Source: an uncultured Roseburia sp. (GTDB taxonomy: Bacteria > Bacillota > Clostridia > Lachnospirales > Lachnospiraceae). From it: a stretch of DNA of 12,372 nucleotides. The notes below the pieces were generated by a model, which was not told the DNA's origin, did not search any database, and saw only the letters and a program-made list of their open reading frames with translations. Positions 1 through 6,592 of this stretch are shown piece after piece; positions within the stretch are counted from its first letter, which is position 1; every line of letters starts with the position of its first letter. Both the position numbers and the translations under genes were made by a program. The stretch is taken from the NCBI GenBank assembly GCA_934358955.1, contig CAKRLC010000081.1, positions 1 to 12,372 of the forward strand, read 5' to 3'.

Positions 1-1
1 A

Positions 2-142
2 GGTGCATCTGTTACACATGAGAACTTCAATGTAACACAGAAAGCAACTGTTTCAGCAGATGTACAGGCAAATCAGTCAGCAGGAGCCGGAAGTGATGCA
101 TTCGTTAGATCAGATGCAAAAGAAATTAACTGGAATAATTAA
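2..142 (+). CDS. 3' end of an unidentified gene upstream of the pilin-like genes (partial)
   Basis: The frame beginning at base 2 is open for 46 codons and ends at TAA 140-142, so this is the C-terminal end of a protein that starts outside the window. The visible residues are polar and Thr/Ser/Ala-rich (for example VTQKATVSADVQANQSAGAG) and end in EINWNN. There is no membrane segment or recognisable motif. It ends only 16 bases before the next start, in the same direction, so it probably belongs to the same pilus operon. The composition would fit the extracellular end of a pilin or another secreted protein, but that is inference from position and composition only. The alternative frame starting at ATG 60 overlaps it and is better explained as read-through into the next gene. 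Confidence 0.6.
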   Translation, partial: GASVTHENFNVTQKATVSADVQANQSAGAGSDAFVRSDAKEINWNN

Positions 143-144
143 CC

Positions 145-152
145 AAAGGAGG
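145..152 (+). promoter_or_regulatory. Ribosome binding site that fixes the start at 159
   Basis: AAAGGAGG lies six bases before ATG 159. It decides this start over the in-frame ATG at 60, which has no such site and lies within the upstream coding sequence. Confidence 0.8.
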
Positions 153-158
153 AGTCCT

Positions 159-983
159 ATGTACTGCAAAGGCTTAAAGCAGTTAAAGGCGGATCAGAAA
201 AAAGGAATATCGATGGCGATTGTATTGTGTGTATCGGCATTTTTCATCGCATTTGCTGCTGCAATTGTATATACGGCAGGACTCCTTACTGCCGAATCAA
301 ACCACAGGCTTCTGGAGGAGCGCTGTTATCAGCTTGCAAAAAGTGCAGCAGATGTGATGGACAAAGAGCTTACCTCTTATGACCAGAAAAAAGACAATAC
401 AGTGACGAGAAACATATTTTATGATTTTGCCAATGAATTCTTAGATGACGGGCGGTATCTTGTATACAATACAGATTCACCGGAAGCAACGAGTTACCGG
501 TTTACGACGGCTGGCACCGATATGGATTCACCGCAGACAAGCGGCAGCCTGTATGGTGACGGATATGGAAATATCTGTATTACGTTAAAAAAAGAGTTAA
601 ATACGGATGAGACAAATCCGGGAGAAGGAACCATCAAGGTATCTGCGGGAAGTAACTATGAATCAGAAATTAATAACATCAAGAATACGATGATCCGGAA
701 ATATATGCTGGTTGTCGATGTGACAGCTTATGAGGAAGACCGGAGCTATACGTACACGACAGAATATACGAGACAGGAAACGTATGATGTTCAGTTTACT
801 TATAAAGATGACATCATTGTCTGGAATACAAAAACAAATAACTGGCGTTATGGTACCGACAATGGAACAGTATGCCAAATGACTGCAGGTGACGAGATTC
901 ATTACAGATATCTGACGGATTCGACACAGTCCTGTAAGTTTATCGCCAACAGCTATGAGGGGGGAGGAAGTACCGGTGACTAG
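159..983 (+). CDS. PilX-like membrane-anchored minor pilin protein
   Basis: A 274-residue protein starting at ATG 159. The N-terminus has a short basic stretch (to KKG, residues 14-16) followed by one hydrophobic segment at about 17-43 (ISMAIVLCVSAFFIAFAAAI). The rest is a polar ectodomain rich in Tyr and Thr, including a YTYTTEYT stretch. This layout resembles the PilX_N type found beside pseudopilins in Gram-positive type IV pilus clusters. Residue +5 after the Gly is Ile, not the Glu of true prepilins, so it may not be processed or may sit at the base or tip of the fibre rather than in its body. The next gene begins inside its last codons (8-base overlap), which suggests coupled translation. 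The family assignment rests on layout and context, not on a diagnostic motif; an unrelated single-pass surface protein is possible. Confidence 0.65.
   Translation: MYCKGLKQLKADQKKGISMAIVLCVSAFFIAFAAAIVYTAGLLTAESNHRLLEERCYQLAKSAADVMDKELTSYDQKKDNTVTRNIFYDFANEFLDDGRYLVYNTDSPEATSYRFTTAGTDMDSPQTSGSLYGDGYGNICITLKKELNTDETNPGEGTIKVSAGSNYESEINNIKNTMIRKYMLVVDVTAYEEDRSYTYTTEYTRQETYDVQFTYKDDIIVWNTKTNNWRYGTDNGTVCQMTAGDEIHYRYLTDSTQSCKFIANSYEGGGSTGD
963..967 (+). promoter_or_regulatory. Ribosome binding site for the GTG start at 976
   Basis: GGAGG sits eight bases before GTG 976, inside the end of the previous gene. It favours GTG 976 over the in-frame ATG 955, which lies upstream of this site. Confidence 0.7.
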
Positions 984-1371
984 AATAGGAAAGACAAAGG
1001 CGAATGCCGGCGAGACGCTGGTTGAGGTTGTAGCAAGTATTTTTATCTTCCTGATCCTGATGGCAATCATCCAGGGGGCAATCTCATATAGTACGGCTTC
1101 TCTTGAGAAGAATAAGCAAATCAGACAGGACAACCAGAGCATATTAAAGGCACTTCAGATGACAACGGAATCAGAGAACATGACAAAAGATATTGCTTTT
1201 CATGCAGTCGGCAAGAATGGCCAGCTGGGGGAGAACGTATTCAATGTGAAGATGAATCTCAGCAAAAAGAAAGTAAGCTATAAAAATACAAAAGGGGGAG
1301 ACTCGGAGATCACGTTTTATCTGTTTGATGTACCGAACACCTCTGGTACAGGAGGTGGCACGACTCCTTGA
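976..1371 (+). CDS. Prepilin-type minor pilin (pseudopilin)
   Basis: A small protein of 131 residues starting at GTG 976. The N-terminus is basic and leads into ANAG/ETLVEVV: Gly12 is the expected PilD cleavage site, and Glu17 is the conserved +5 residue used in pilin assembly. A hydrophobic stretch at about 18-33 (VVASIFIFLILMAIIQ) follows. The first mature residue is Glu rather than the usual Phe or Met. The ectodomain is short and Lys/Asn-rich and ends in a small Gly/Thr tail (SGTGGGTTP). The gene overlaps the upstream gene by 8 bases. Its TGA shares one base with the ATG of the next gene, so the three pilin-like genes are probably translated as a coupled set. It is likely a minor pilin or initiation subunit, because a major pilin is usually larger and separately expressed; that role is inference. 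Confidence 0.85.
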   Translation: MTRIGKTKANAGETLVEVVASIFIFLILMAIIQGAISYSTASLEKNKQIRQDNQSILKALQMTTESENMTKDIAFHAVGKNGQLGENVFNVKMNLSKKKVSYKNTKGGDSEITFYLFDVPNTSGTGGGTTP

Positions 1372-2255
1372 TGAAGATGAAGAAGAACAAAGACAGAAGA
1401 AAAGCAGGAACAACACTTGTAGAGACGATGGTGACGTTGCTGCTGATCATGATCCTGATGACGATGGCAGCCGGTTCCTTAAGCTCGGCATTCCGTATTT
1501 TCTTAAAGATTCAGAAGACACAATATGCGCAGTCGGTTCTGGATACTGCGATGACAGAGCTTCGGACACTGACCGCGAATGCCTCCGGCTATGTGAAAAT
1601 CTATGCCGATGGAAACGAAATCACTGACAAAGAAGGCATAGATACCGGAACAGGGACAGCCCTGGAATTTTTAAATGAAGAAGGCTATGCCGTGCTGCTT
1701 TCCACAGATGGGTGTAAGGCAACTGATATTTATATCACGGGCAGCCGCACCGGAGAAGTGGAAGCAGTGGAACAAGGACAGCTTTTGGTACGTTACTATT
1801 TTCCGACCAGCGGCAAATATGTAACAGAAAAAGGAAGCAAATCGGTGGCAAGAGCGGTTACGACTGCTTTTGGAAGCGGATTTTATATGGGAGACTATTT
1901 AGAGATCACCTATTCTTTCCCGGCAGAAAGCACATCCGGGAAAGTGTCATCCGTCACAGCAACGCTAAAGCTCTATGCAGATGCAGCGCATACCGAAGAG
2001 CTTGCCAGTGATACGGAGATCTTAAGCTTCCGCAGGGAGCTGACAAAAAAGAGCACAGTAACTGCGATAAAAGAAGCTGCATCTGGCACAGGAACAGGTG
2101 AAGGAAGTGGTGGAACCGGTGGTACAGGCAGTACAGGAAGCGGAAGCAGTGGGACCGGTGGCACAGGCGGCACAGGAAGTGGAAGCAGTGGGACCGGAGG
2201 TACGGGAAGTGCAGCTGGCGGAAGCAACGTGATCATCGTTCCTGAGGGCAGCTGA
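1371..2255 (+). CDS. Prepilin-type minor pilin with Gly/Ser/Thr-rich C-terminal tail
   Basis: A 294-residue protein. The N-terminus reads RRKAG/TTLVETMV with the cleavage Gly at 13, Glu18 at the +5 position and a hydrophobic segment at about 20-35. The ectodomain (about 36-235) has alternating hydrophobic and polar stretches typical of a beta-rich pilin head. Residues 239-285 form a low-complexity tail of Gly, Ser and Thr that includes a 13-residue repeat, followed by a short NVIIVPEGS end. The start chosen is ATG 1371, which overlaps the previous TGA by one base. TTG 1368 is in frame and slightly nearer the GGAGG at 1351-1355, so the N-terminus could be one residue longer. The tail may act as a flexible surface linker; that role is inference. 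Confidence 0.85.
   Translation: MKMKKNKDRRKAGTTLVETMVTLLLIMILMTMAAGSLSSAFRIFLKIQKTQYAQSVLDTAMTELRTLTANASGYVKIYADGNEITDKEGIDTGTGTALEFLNEEGYAVLLSTDGCKATDIYITGSRTGEVEAVEQGQLLVRYYFPTSGKYVTEKGSKSVARAVTTAFGSGFYMGDYLEITYSFPAESTSGKVSSVTATLKLYADAAHTEELASDTEILSFRRELTKKSTVTAIKEAASGTGTGEGSGGTGGTGSTGSGSSGTGGTGGTGSGSSGTGGTGSAAGGSNVIIVPEGS
2133..2210 (+). repeat. Two 39-base tandem repeats encoding the Gly/Ser/Thr tail
   Basis: Copies at 2133-2171 and 2172-2210 each encode a TGSGSSGTGGTG-type unit of 13 residues. Their first 35 bases differ at four positions, three of them silent third-base changes. A partial related unit lies just upstream at about 2112-2132. The period is a multiple of three, so gain or loss of a copy would keep the frame. 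Confidence 0.8.
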
Positions 2256-2288
2256 TGATGAATCGTTAAATTCATACGATAAACATAT

Positions 2289-2316
2289 TTGCAAATCCGC
2301 CCAAGAATGTTATACT
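2289..2316 (+). promoter_or_regulatory. Predicted sigma-A promoter for the pilus machinery genes
   Basis: TTGCAA (2289-2294, four of six -35 consensus bases) is followed after 16 bases by TATACT (2311-2316). There is a TG one base upstream of the -10 (2308-2309), giving an extended -10. The site lies in the only sizeable gap between the pilin-like genes and pilD, and would start RNA about 25-30 bases before the GTG of pilD. No terminator is seen in the gap, so read-through from the pilin genes is also likely. Confidence 0.6.
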
Positions 2317-2348
2317 TATCACAAGTGAAGTAGAGAGGAACGAAAAAA

Positions 2349-3131
2349 GTGATCTTTTTTTTGGAGACAGTTTTGTGGGTGATCCGATTTTTCTTCGGTG
2401 CCTGCGTTTTCAGTTTTTTAAATGTAATAGTAGACAGGCTTCCACGCGGAGAGAGTGTTGTAAAAGGCAGAAGTCATTGTACCGGCTGCGGCAGGGTATT
2501 AACCCCGCCGGAGCTGGTGCCATGTGTCAGCTATCTTTGCCTGCGAGGAAGGTGTAAGGGCTGCGGAGCTGTGATCCCGGTACGTGATTTTATTACGGAG
2601 CTTATCGGAGGATTTTCTTTTATCGCCTGTGGGCTTGTGTTTGGCTGTGGCAGTCTTGGAATTTTATCCCTGGATGGCACAGTGATTTTTGTGTATATGG
2701 GGATCCTTATGGTAGTTGCATTGATCGACTGGGATACGCAGATGATCTATGACAGGTTCCAGATTGCGGTTCTTCTTCTTGGGCTGATAAGCATCTGGCT
2801 GTTTCCACAGCATGGTATTACAGACCGGCTGATCGGGGCAGTGATCATTTCTGTGCCGATGCTTTTACTTACGATCTTAGTTCCCGGCGCATTTGGTGGA
2901 GGGGATATCAAGCTGATGGCAGTATCCGGTTTTTTCCTTGGTACGTCGTCCATTGTATGCGCAATGTTTTTCGGACTGCTCACCGGCGGTGGCTATGCTG
3001 CAGTGATGTTAAAGTCCGGCAGGCTTGGCAGGAAGGATCAGTTCGCATTCGGACCATTTCTGGCATTCGGACTGGCGATTGCTGCATTCTTCGGCGATGC
3101 GATCGCCGGATGGTATCTTTCTATTTTATAA
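2349..3131 (+). CDS. pilD: Prepilin peptidase (type IV leader peptidase, A24 family)
   Basis: This is a membrane aspartic protease of 260 residues that cleaves prepilins after the Gly of the leader; family members usually also N-methylate the new first residue. The N-terminal region shows the FLNVIVDRLPRGES motif, followed by the zinc-type tetracysteine pattern C44-x2-C47 and C69-x2-C72, found in methylating members. The two catalytic aspartates expected from the family are Asp127 in LIDWDTQMIYD and Asp186 in the GGGDIKL motif. About seven or eight hydrophobic segments are visible, and length is normal. The start is GTG 2349 with an AGAGAGGAA site upstream. Its substrates are presumably the prepilins encoded just before it. 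It has its own predicted promoter and is followed by pilC after 54 bases. Confidence 0.95.
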   Translation: MIFFLETVLWVIRFFFGACVFSFLNVIVDRLPRGESVVKGRSHCTGCGRVLTPPELVPCVSYLCLRGRCKGCGAVIPVRDFITELIGGFSFIACGLVFGCGSLGILSLDGTVIFVYMGILMVVALIDWDTQMIYDRFQIAVLLLGLISIWLFPQHGITDRLIGAVIISVPMLLLTILVPGAFGGGDIKLMAVSGFFLGTSSIVCAMFFGLLTGGGYAAVMLKSGRLGRKDQFAFGPFLAFGLAIAAFFGDAIAGWYLSIL

Positions 3132-3185
3132 GGTGCGATTTTACAGAAGAAGAAATTACAAATAACATAGACAGGGGAGAATAAT

Positions 3186-4379
3186 ATGGCAAGATTTCGA
3201 TATGTCGCAAAAGACATGACCGGAAAACTGCATAAAGGTATGACCGAAGCTGCGACCGAGGCTGCACTGGGTGCAGAACTGCGGGAGCAGGAGCTTTTCC
3301 TTGTAGAGGTGAAGAATCTGACCGAGGAGCAGGGGTATAAGGCGCTGAAGCCAAAACAGCTTGCAGCGTTCTGCAAAGAGATGTCCACGCTTCTGGCTTC
3401 CGGTATCAGCCTGGTAAGGGCATTGGACATCATTTCAGAGCAGGAAGGAATCTCACGGCAGGAGAGAGAGATCTATCAGGCAGTTTTGCTGGACTTAAAA
3501 AGAGGTATCAGCCTCGCTGAAGCGATGGAGACGAAGAAGTGTTTTCCGGATCTGATGATCGGTATGATCCGCTCCGGTGAGGGAAGCGGTAATATTGACG
3601 TTGTCATGGAACGGCTTGCTGTACAATATGAAAAAGATTATAAGCTGACACAGCAGGTCAAGTCGGCGATGACTTATCCGATGGTCCTTTTGGTATTGTG
3701 TGTGGTAATTGTTATTTTGATCGTTACTTTTATTTTACCGCAGTTCCAGTCGTTATTTGACCAGATGGACAGCCTGCCATGGATAACAAATGTCCTGATC
3801 TCTATTTCAGATTTTCTTGTACAGCGGTGGTATGTGGCATTGCTCGTTGTCTTTACCGTGGTCATGCTGCTCCGTGTGATCGCAGCGGTTCCGGCAGTGC
3901 GCATGGAACTGGATTATATGAAGGTGCAGATGCCGATTTTCGGAAAGCTGCATAAGGTAGTGTATACAGCACGTTTTGCAAGAACCCTGAGCAGTCTGTA
4001 TTCAAGTGGTATGCCGATCGCCAATGCGATCAGTATCGCAGGAAAGACGATTGGAAATATTTATGTAGAGAATCAGTTTGATAAGGTGGTATCGCGGGTG
4101 CGGAGTGGTATCCCGCTTTCACAGGCGTTAAAAGAAGTGGATGGTCTGATGAGAAAGCTTTCCAGTACGATTCTGATCGGTGAGGAAAGCGGACGGTTAG
4201 ATACGATGCTTGATTCAATCGCAGTCACGCTTGAAGATGAAGCAGAGCAGGCGACGAAGCGAATGGTAACGCTGTTAGAACCGATCCTGATCATTTTCAT
4301 GGCATTGATCGTCGGATTTATTATGATCGCAGTCATGCTGCCGATCTATCAGTCTTATGCAGCGATCGAGAATGCATAA
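3186..4379 (+). CDS. pilC: Type IV pilus inner-membrane platform protein PilC
   Basis: A polytopic platform protein of 397 residues that couples the cytoplasmic ATPases to pilin insertion and removal. A short N-terminal segment (FRYVAKDMTGKLHKG) is typical of the family. It is followed by two copies of the T2SF domain at about 60-190 and 265-390. Three strong hydrophobic segments are seen, near 166-186, 215-235 and 367-387. The two T2SF copies show the usual LASGISLVRAL and YSSGMPIANAI-type helices and the I-x-x-GEExGxL motifs (GEGSGNID at 131-138 and GEESGRLD at 332-339). Length matches PilC/GspF. ATG 3186 follows GGGGAG by six bases. The nearby PilT favours a pilus over a type II secretion system. 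Confidence 0.95.
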   Translation: MARFRYVAKDMTGKLHKGMTEAATEAALGAELREQELFLVEVKNLTEEQGYKALKPKQLAAFCKEMSTLLASGISLVRALDIISEQEGISRQEREIYQAVLLDLKRGISLAEAMETKKCFPDLMIGMIRSGEGSGNIDVVMERLAVQYEKDYKLTQQVKSAMTYPMVLLVLCVVIVILIVTFILPQFQSLFDQMDSLPWITNVLISISDFLVQRWYVALLVVFTVVMLLRVIAAVPAVRMELDYMKVQMPIFGKLHKVVYTARFARTLSSLYSSGMPIANAISIAGKTIGNIYVENQFDKVVSRVRSGIPLSQALKEVDGLMRKLSSTILIGEESGRLDTMLDSIAVTLEDEAEQATKRMVTLLEPILIIFMALIVGFIMIAVMLPIYQSYAAIENA

Positions 4380-4415
4380 TCAGGAAGAGAATACGAAAGA
4401 ACAAGAGGAAAGCAA

Positions 4416-5846
4416 ATGAGCGATACAGTAATTATTTTACAGGACGAATGCATCATTGCTGCGGCAGGAAAAGATGGAAAAAACCCAAAGATCACTCAGA
4501 TAGAGAGGATTCCTGTAGAGGGATACGGGGAACTCATGGAACAATGGAAGATGGCTCTTGCGACTTATTTAAAGAGTCATCATACAGGACAGGTGAAGCT
4601 TGTGCTTCCGGCGTCCGCATCGACTGCGCGAATGTCACAGATCCCGTATGCATCCGGAAAACAGCTTGCCAAGATGGCAGCGAATGTGCTGGCAGAAAGC
4701 GCCGGTGAGGGAACTGCAGATTATTCCGTGATCCAGGCGGAGAAGAAGAGTGGAGTCAGCCTCTGCTGCGGAAGTGCAGACAGTGTGTTTTTACAGAAGC
4801 TGATCGGCATGTGCATGGAGATCGGGCTGCCTTTGAAGGAGATCTCCGTTCCGATGGAAGGATATTTAAAAATCCTTGCACAGATGAAGGAATACCATAA
4901 TAAGACAGCGATTTATCTGTTTTTTGAAGAGAACAGTGTGACAAGTCTTCTTTATAAAGAGGGTGTCTATTATTATTCAACGAGAAGCCGGCTGTTCAGT
5001 GAACGTGGAACGTTAGACTTTGGAACAGAGATCGTCCGTAATATTTCCGGTCTGGTACAGTTCTATGCGGCAGCAAAAGAGACGACACCGATCACGGATG
5101 TCTTTTATGCAGGCTGCCTTGCAGATGATTTTGAAGTCAGCGTGGAAGGAATCCAGAATCTGAACCTGAAGGTCCAGCCGTTAGCAATCGATCTTCCGGC
5201 AGAGCTGAACACAAGGGCGGAAGATTATCTGCCTTGTCTGGGAGCTTTTTTCACAGATAAGAAGAAAGAATTAAACCTGTATCAGGTATGGCAGGCAACC
5301 AAAGCAGAGCATGAGAAAGCACAAAAAGGAGATCTTTTAAAGAATCTGATCTTTCCGGCGATCACACTTGTGTTATGCATGATCATTTTTGTGGCAACTT
5401 TGATCTTAAATCAGGTGAAGTCATTACAGATCAGAAGTATCCGGGAATGGATCAACGATCCATCCATACAGGAGCAGTACGAGAAAGCGAATGAACGAAA
5501 GCAGGTAAGCAGTGAGCTTGCAACTGCAATCCGTCAGGTAGATCAGGCAACGGAGAATCTGGACAGCTATCCGGACCTGACGATGGAGATGATCCGTACG
5601 ATCGTTGATGTCAGCGGACAGGATATGGATGTCCGGGTACAGACGATGGATATTTCCACAGGAACACTGACCTATAATGCTGTCAGCAGACAGGTTATCG
5701 ATATTCCGGTTTATGTACAGAAGCTGGAGAACACAGGCCTGTTTGAGTCAGTCGATTACAATGGTTATTCGTATGATAACGAACAGTATACATTGATGCT
5801 GTCCTGTGTTTTAAAAGCAGAAGAAGTCGGAGGTGATGCACAGTGA
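4416..5846 (+). CDS. Fused PilM-PilN type IV pilus assembly protein (GspL-like layout)
   Basis: A 476-residue protein. Residues 1 to about 280 occupy the place of the actin-like cytoplasmic protein PilM. From about 284 (KELNLYQVW) it resembles PilN, with the short N-terminal NLxx motif, one membrane segment at about 309-331, a coiled-coil-like stretch at about 335-380 and a small extracytoplasmic domain at about 385-476. Together these make the layout of GspL in type II secretion, where the two parts are one chain. The nucleotide-binding motifs of PilM (a DIG-type loop near the N-terminus and a second DxG loop) are not recognisable; LFFEENSVTSLLYKEG at 168-183 occupies the second position. 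ATP binding is therefore doubtful. The neighbours pilC, pilO and pilB support the role. The PilN half is the more secure assignment; the PilM half rests partly on position. Confidence 0.8.
   Translation: MSDTVIILQDECIIAAAGKDGKNPKITQIERIPVEGYGELMEQWKMALATYLKSHHTGQVKLVLPASASTARMSQIPYASGKQLAKMAANVLAESAGEGTADYSVIQAEKKSGVSLCCGSADSVFLQKLIGMCMEIGLPLKEISVPMEGYLKILAQMKEYHNKTAIYLFFEENSVTSLLYKEGVYYYSTRSRLFSERGTLDFGTEIVRNISGLVQFYAAAKETTPITDVFYAGCLADDFEVSVEGIQNLNLKVQPLAIDLPAELNTRAEDYLPCLGAFFTDKKKELNLYQVWQATKAEHEKAQKGDLLKNLIFPAITLVLCMIIFVATLILNQVKSLQIRSIREWINDPSIQEQYEKANERKQVSSELATAIRQVDQATENLDSYPDLTMEMIRTIVDVSGQDMDVRVQTMDISTGTLTYNAVSRQVIDIPVYVQKLENTGLFESVDYNGYSYDNEQYTLMLSCVLKAEEVGGDAQ
5829..5836 (+). promoter_or_regulatory. 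Ribosome binding site for the GTG start of pilO
   Basis: GGAGGTGA lies nine bases from GTG 5843 to the end of GGAGG, inside the last codons of the PilM-PilN gene. This long match to the anti-Shine-Dalgarno sequence supports the GTG start and a 4-base GTGA overlap. Confidence 0.75.
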
Positions 5847-6592
5847 AGATCGAGATGGAATTAAAACCGGGGGATATCGTCCTGTTAAAGCTTCTGGCAT
5901 GTATCCTGATCGCATTTTTCTCTTTCCGTTTCCTGATTTTCCCTGGAATTGAGAAGAACCAGGAGATGGAGATCACAAGACAATCCTTAGAAGAAGAACA
6001 GGAAGAAATGCAGTTTACGATCAACAATGCCCCGACTGTGGAGACGATGATCGAGAAACAGAAGGATACTTTAAAAGAAAAAAGTACAGCATATCAGCCG
6101 CTGATGGAGAACCGGGAAGTGGATGAGCTGGTGACAGGAATCGTGTTAGAGCATAATCTGTTTCCGGTATATCTTAGTATTGCCGAGACAGTACCGGGCG
6201 TACCGGCAGCCTATTTTCTGTCAGACCTTGCAATTCCGGAAGATCCGGAATTGACAGCGGCAGAAACAGATACCGATATGGATACAGAAGATGGGGAGTC
6301 AGACGAAGCTTCCGACAGTACGATACCGGATGTGTCAGAGACTTCTTATATCCAGTATATGAATACCACGGAAGTCAGTGTGACGATCCGTGGTACAGAG
6401 ACAGAAATCCACGCATTTATGGATGATCTGGCAAAGAACTATCAGGGCATACAGATCCGTTCTTTCCAGATCCAGGACAGCTCCTATGTGAACAGCGACT
6501 GGGAAATGGTCGATACGATCAGCTGCAATTGTGTGCTTGCTGTGTATACATGCGGAGGAATAGACGAGATGGAGGAAACGCGCAGTGAATAG
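5843..6592 (+). CDS. pilO: PilO-like type IV pilus alignment protein
   Basis: A bitopic membrane protein of 249 residues. It has a short cytoplasmic start, a hydrophobic segment at about 12-33 (VLLKLLACILIAFFSFRFLI), a Glu/Gln-rich coiled-coil stretch at about 36-58 and an extracytoplasmic domain. PilO pairs with PilN to link the platform to the envelope part of the pilus. The order after PilN and before pilB, the size and the TM/coiled-coil/alpha-beta layout point to PilO; sequence signatures in this family are weak. Residues 132-166 are an unusually acidic Asp/Glu/Thr/Ser-rich insertion that splits the extracytoplasmic domain. Three Cys (228, 230, 237) lie near the C-terminus. The GTG start overlaps the upstream stop by 4 bases, and its own end overlaps pilB by 8. 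Confidence 0.78.
   Translation: MKIEMELKPGDIVLLKLLACILIAFFSFRFLIFPGIEKNQEMEITRQSLEEEQEEMQFTINNAPTVETMIEKQKDTLKEKSTAYQPLMENREVDELVTGIVLEHNLFPVYLSIAETVPGVPAAYFLSDLAIPEDPELTAAETDTDMDTEDGESDEASDSTIPDVSETSYIQYMNTTEVSVTIRGTETEIHAFMDDLAKNYQGIQIRSFQIQDSSYVNSDWEMVDTISCNCVLAVYTCGGIDEMEETRSE
6571..6575 (+). promoter_or_regulatory. Ribosome binding site for the GTG start of pilB
   Basis: GGAGG sits nine bases before GTG 6585 and inside the pilO coding sequence. It supports the GTG start and an 8-base overlap with pilO. Confidence 0.7.

Noticed and set aside
60..158. Longer N-terminus for the PilX-like gene, starting at ATG 60
   Set aside because: It lies inside the upstream coding frame, lacks a ribosome site, and would put 33 extra polar residues before the signal-like segment; ATG 159 has a strong site.
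663..1142. 159-codon frame on the - strand across two pilin-like genes
   Set aside because: It overlaps two genes supported by motifs and ribosome sites; its hydrophobic stretch is the antisense of real coding sequence.
1973..2275. Pro/Val/Leu-rich reading frame on the - strand
   Set aside because: It is the antisense of the Gly/Ser/Thr repeat region; the composition is forced by the sense codons.
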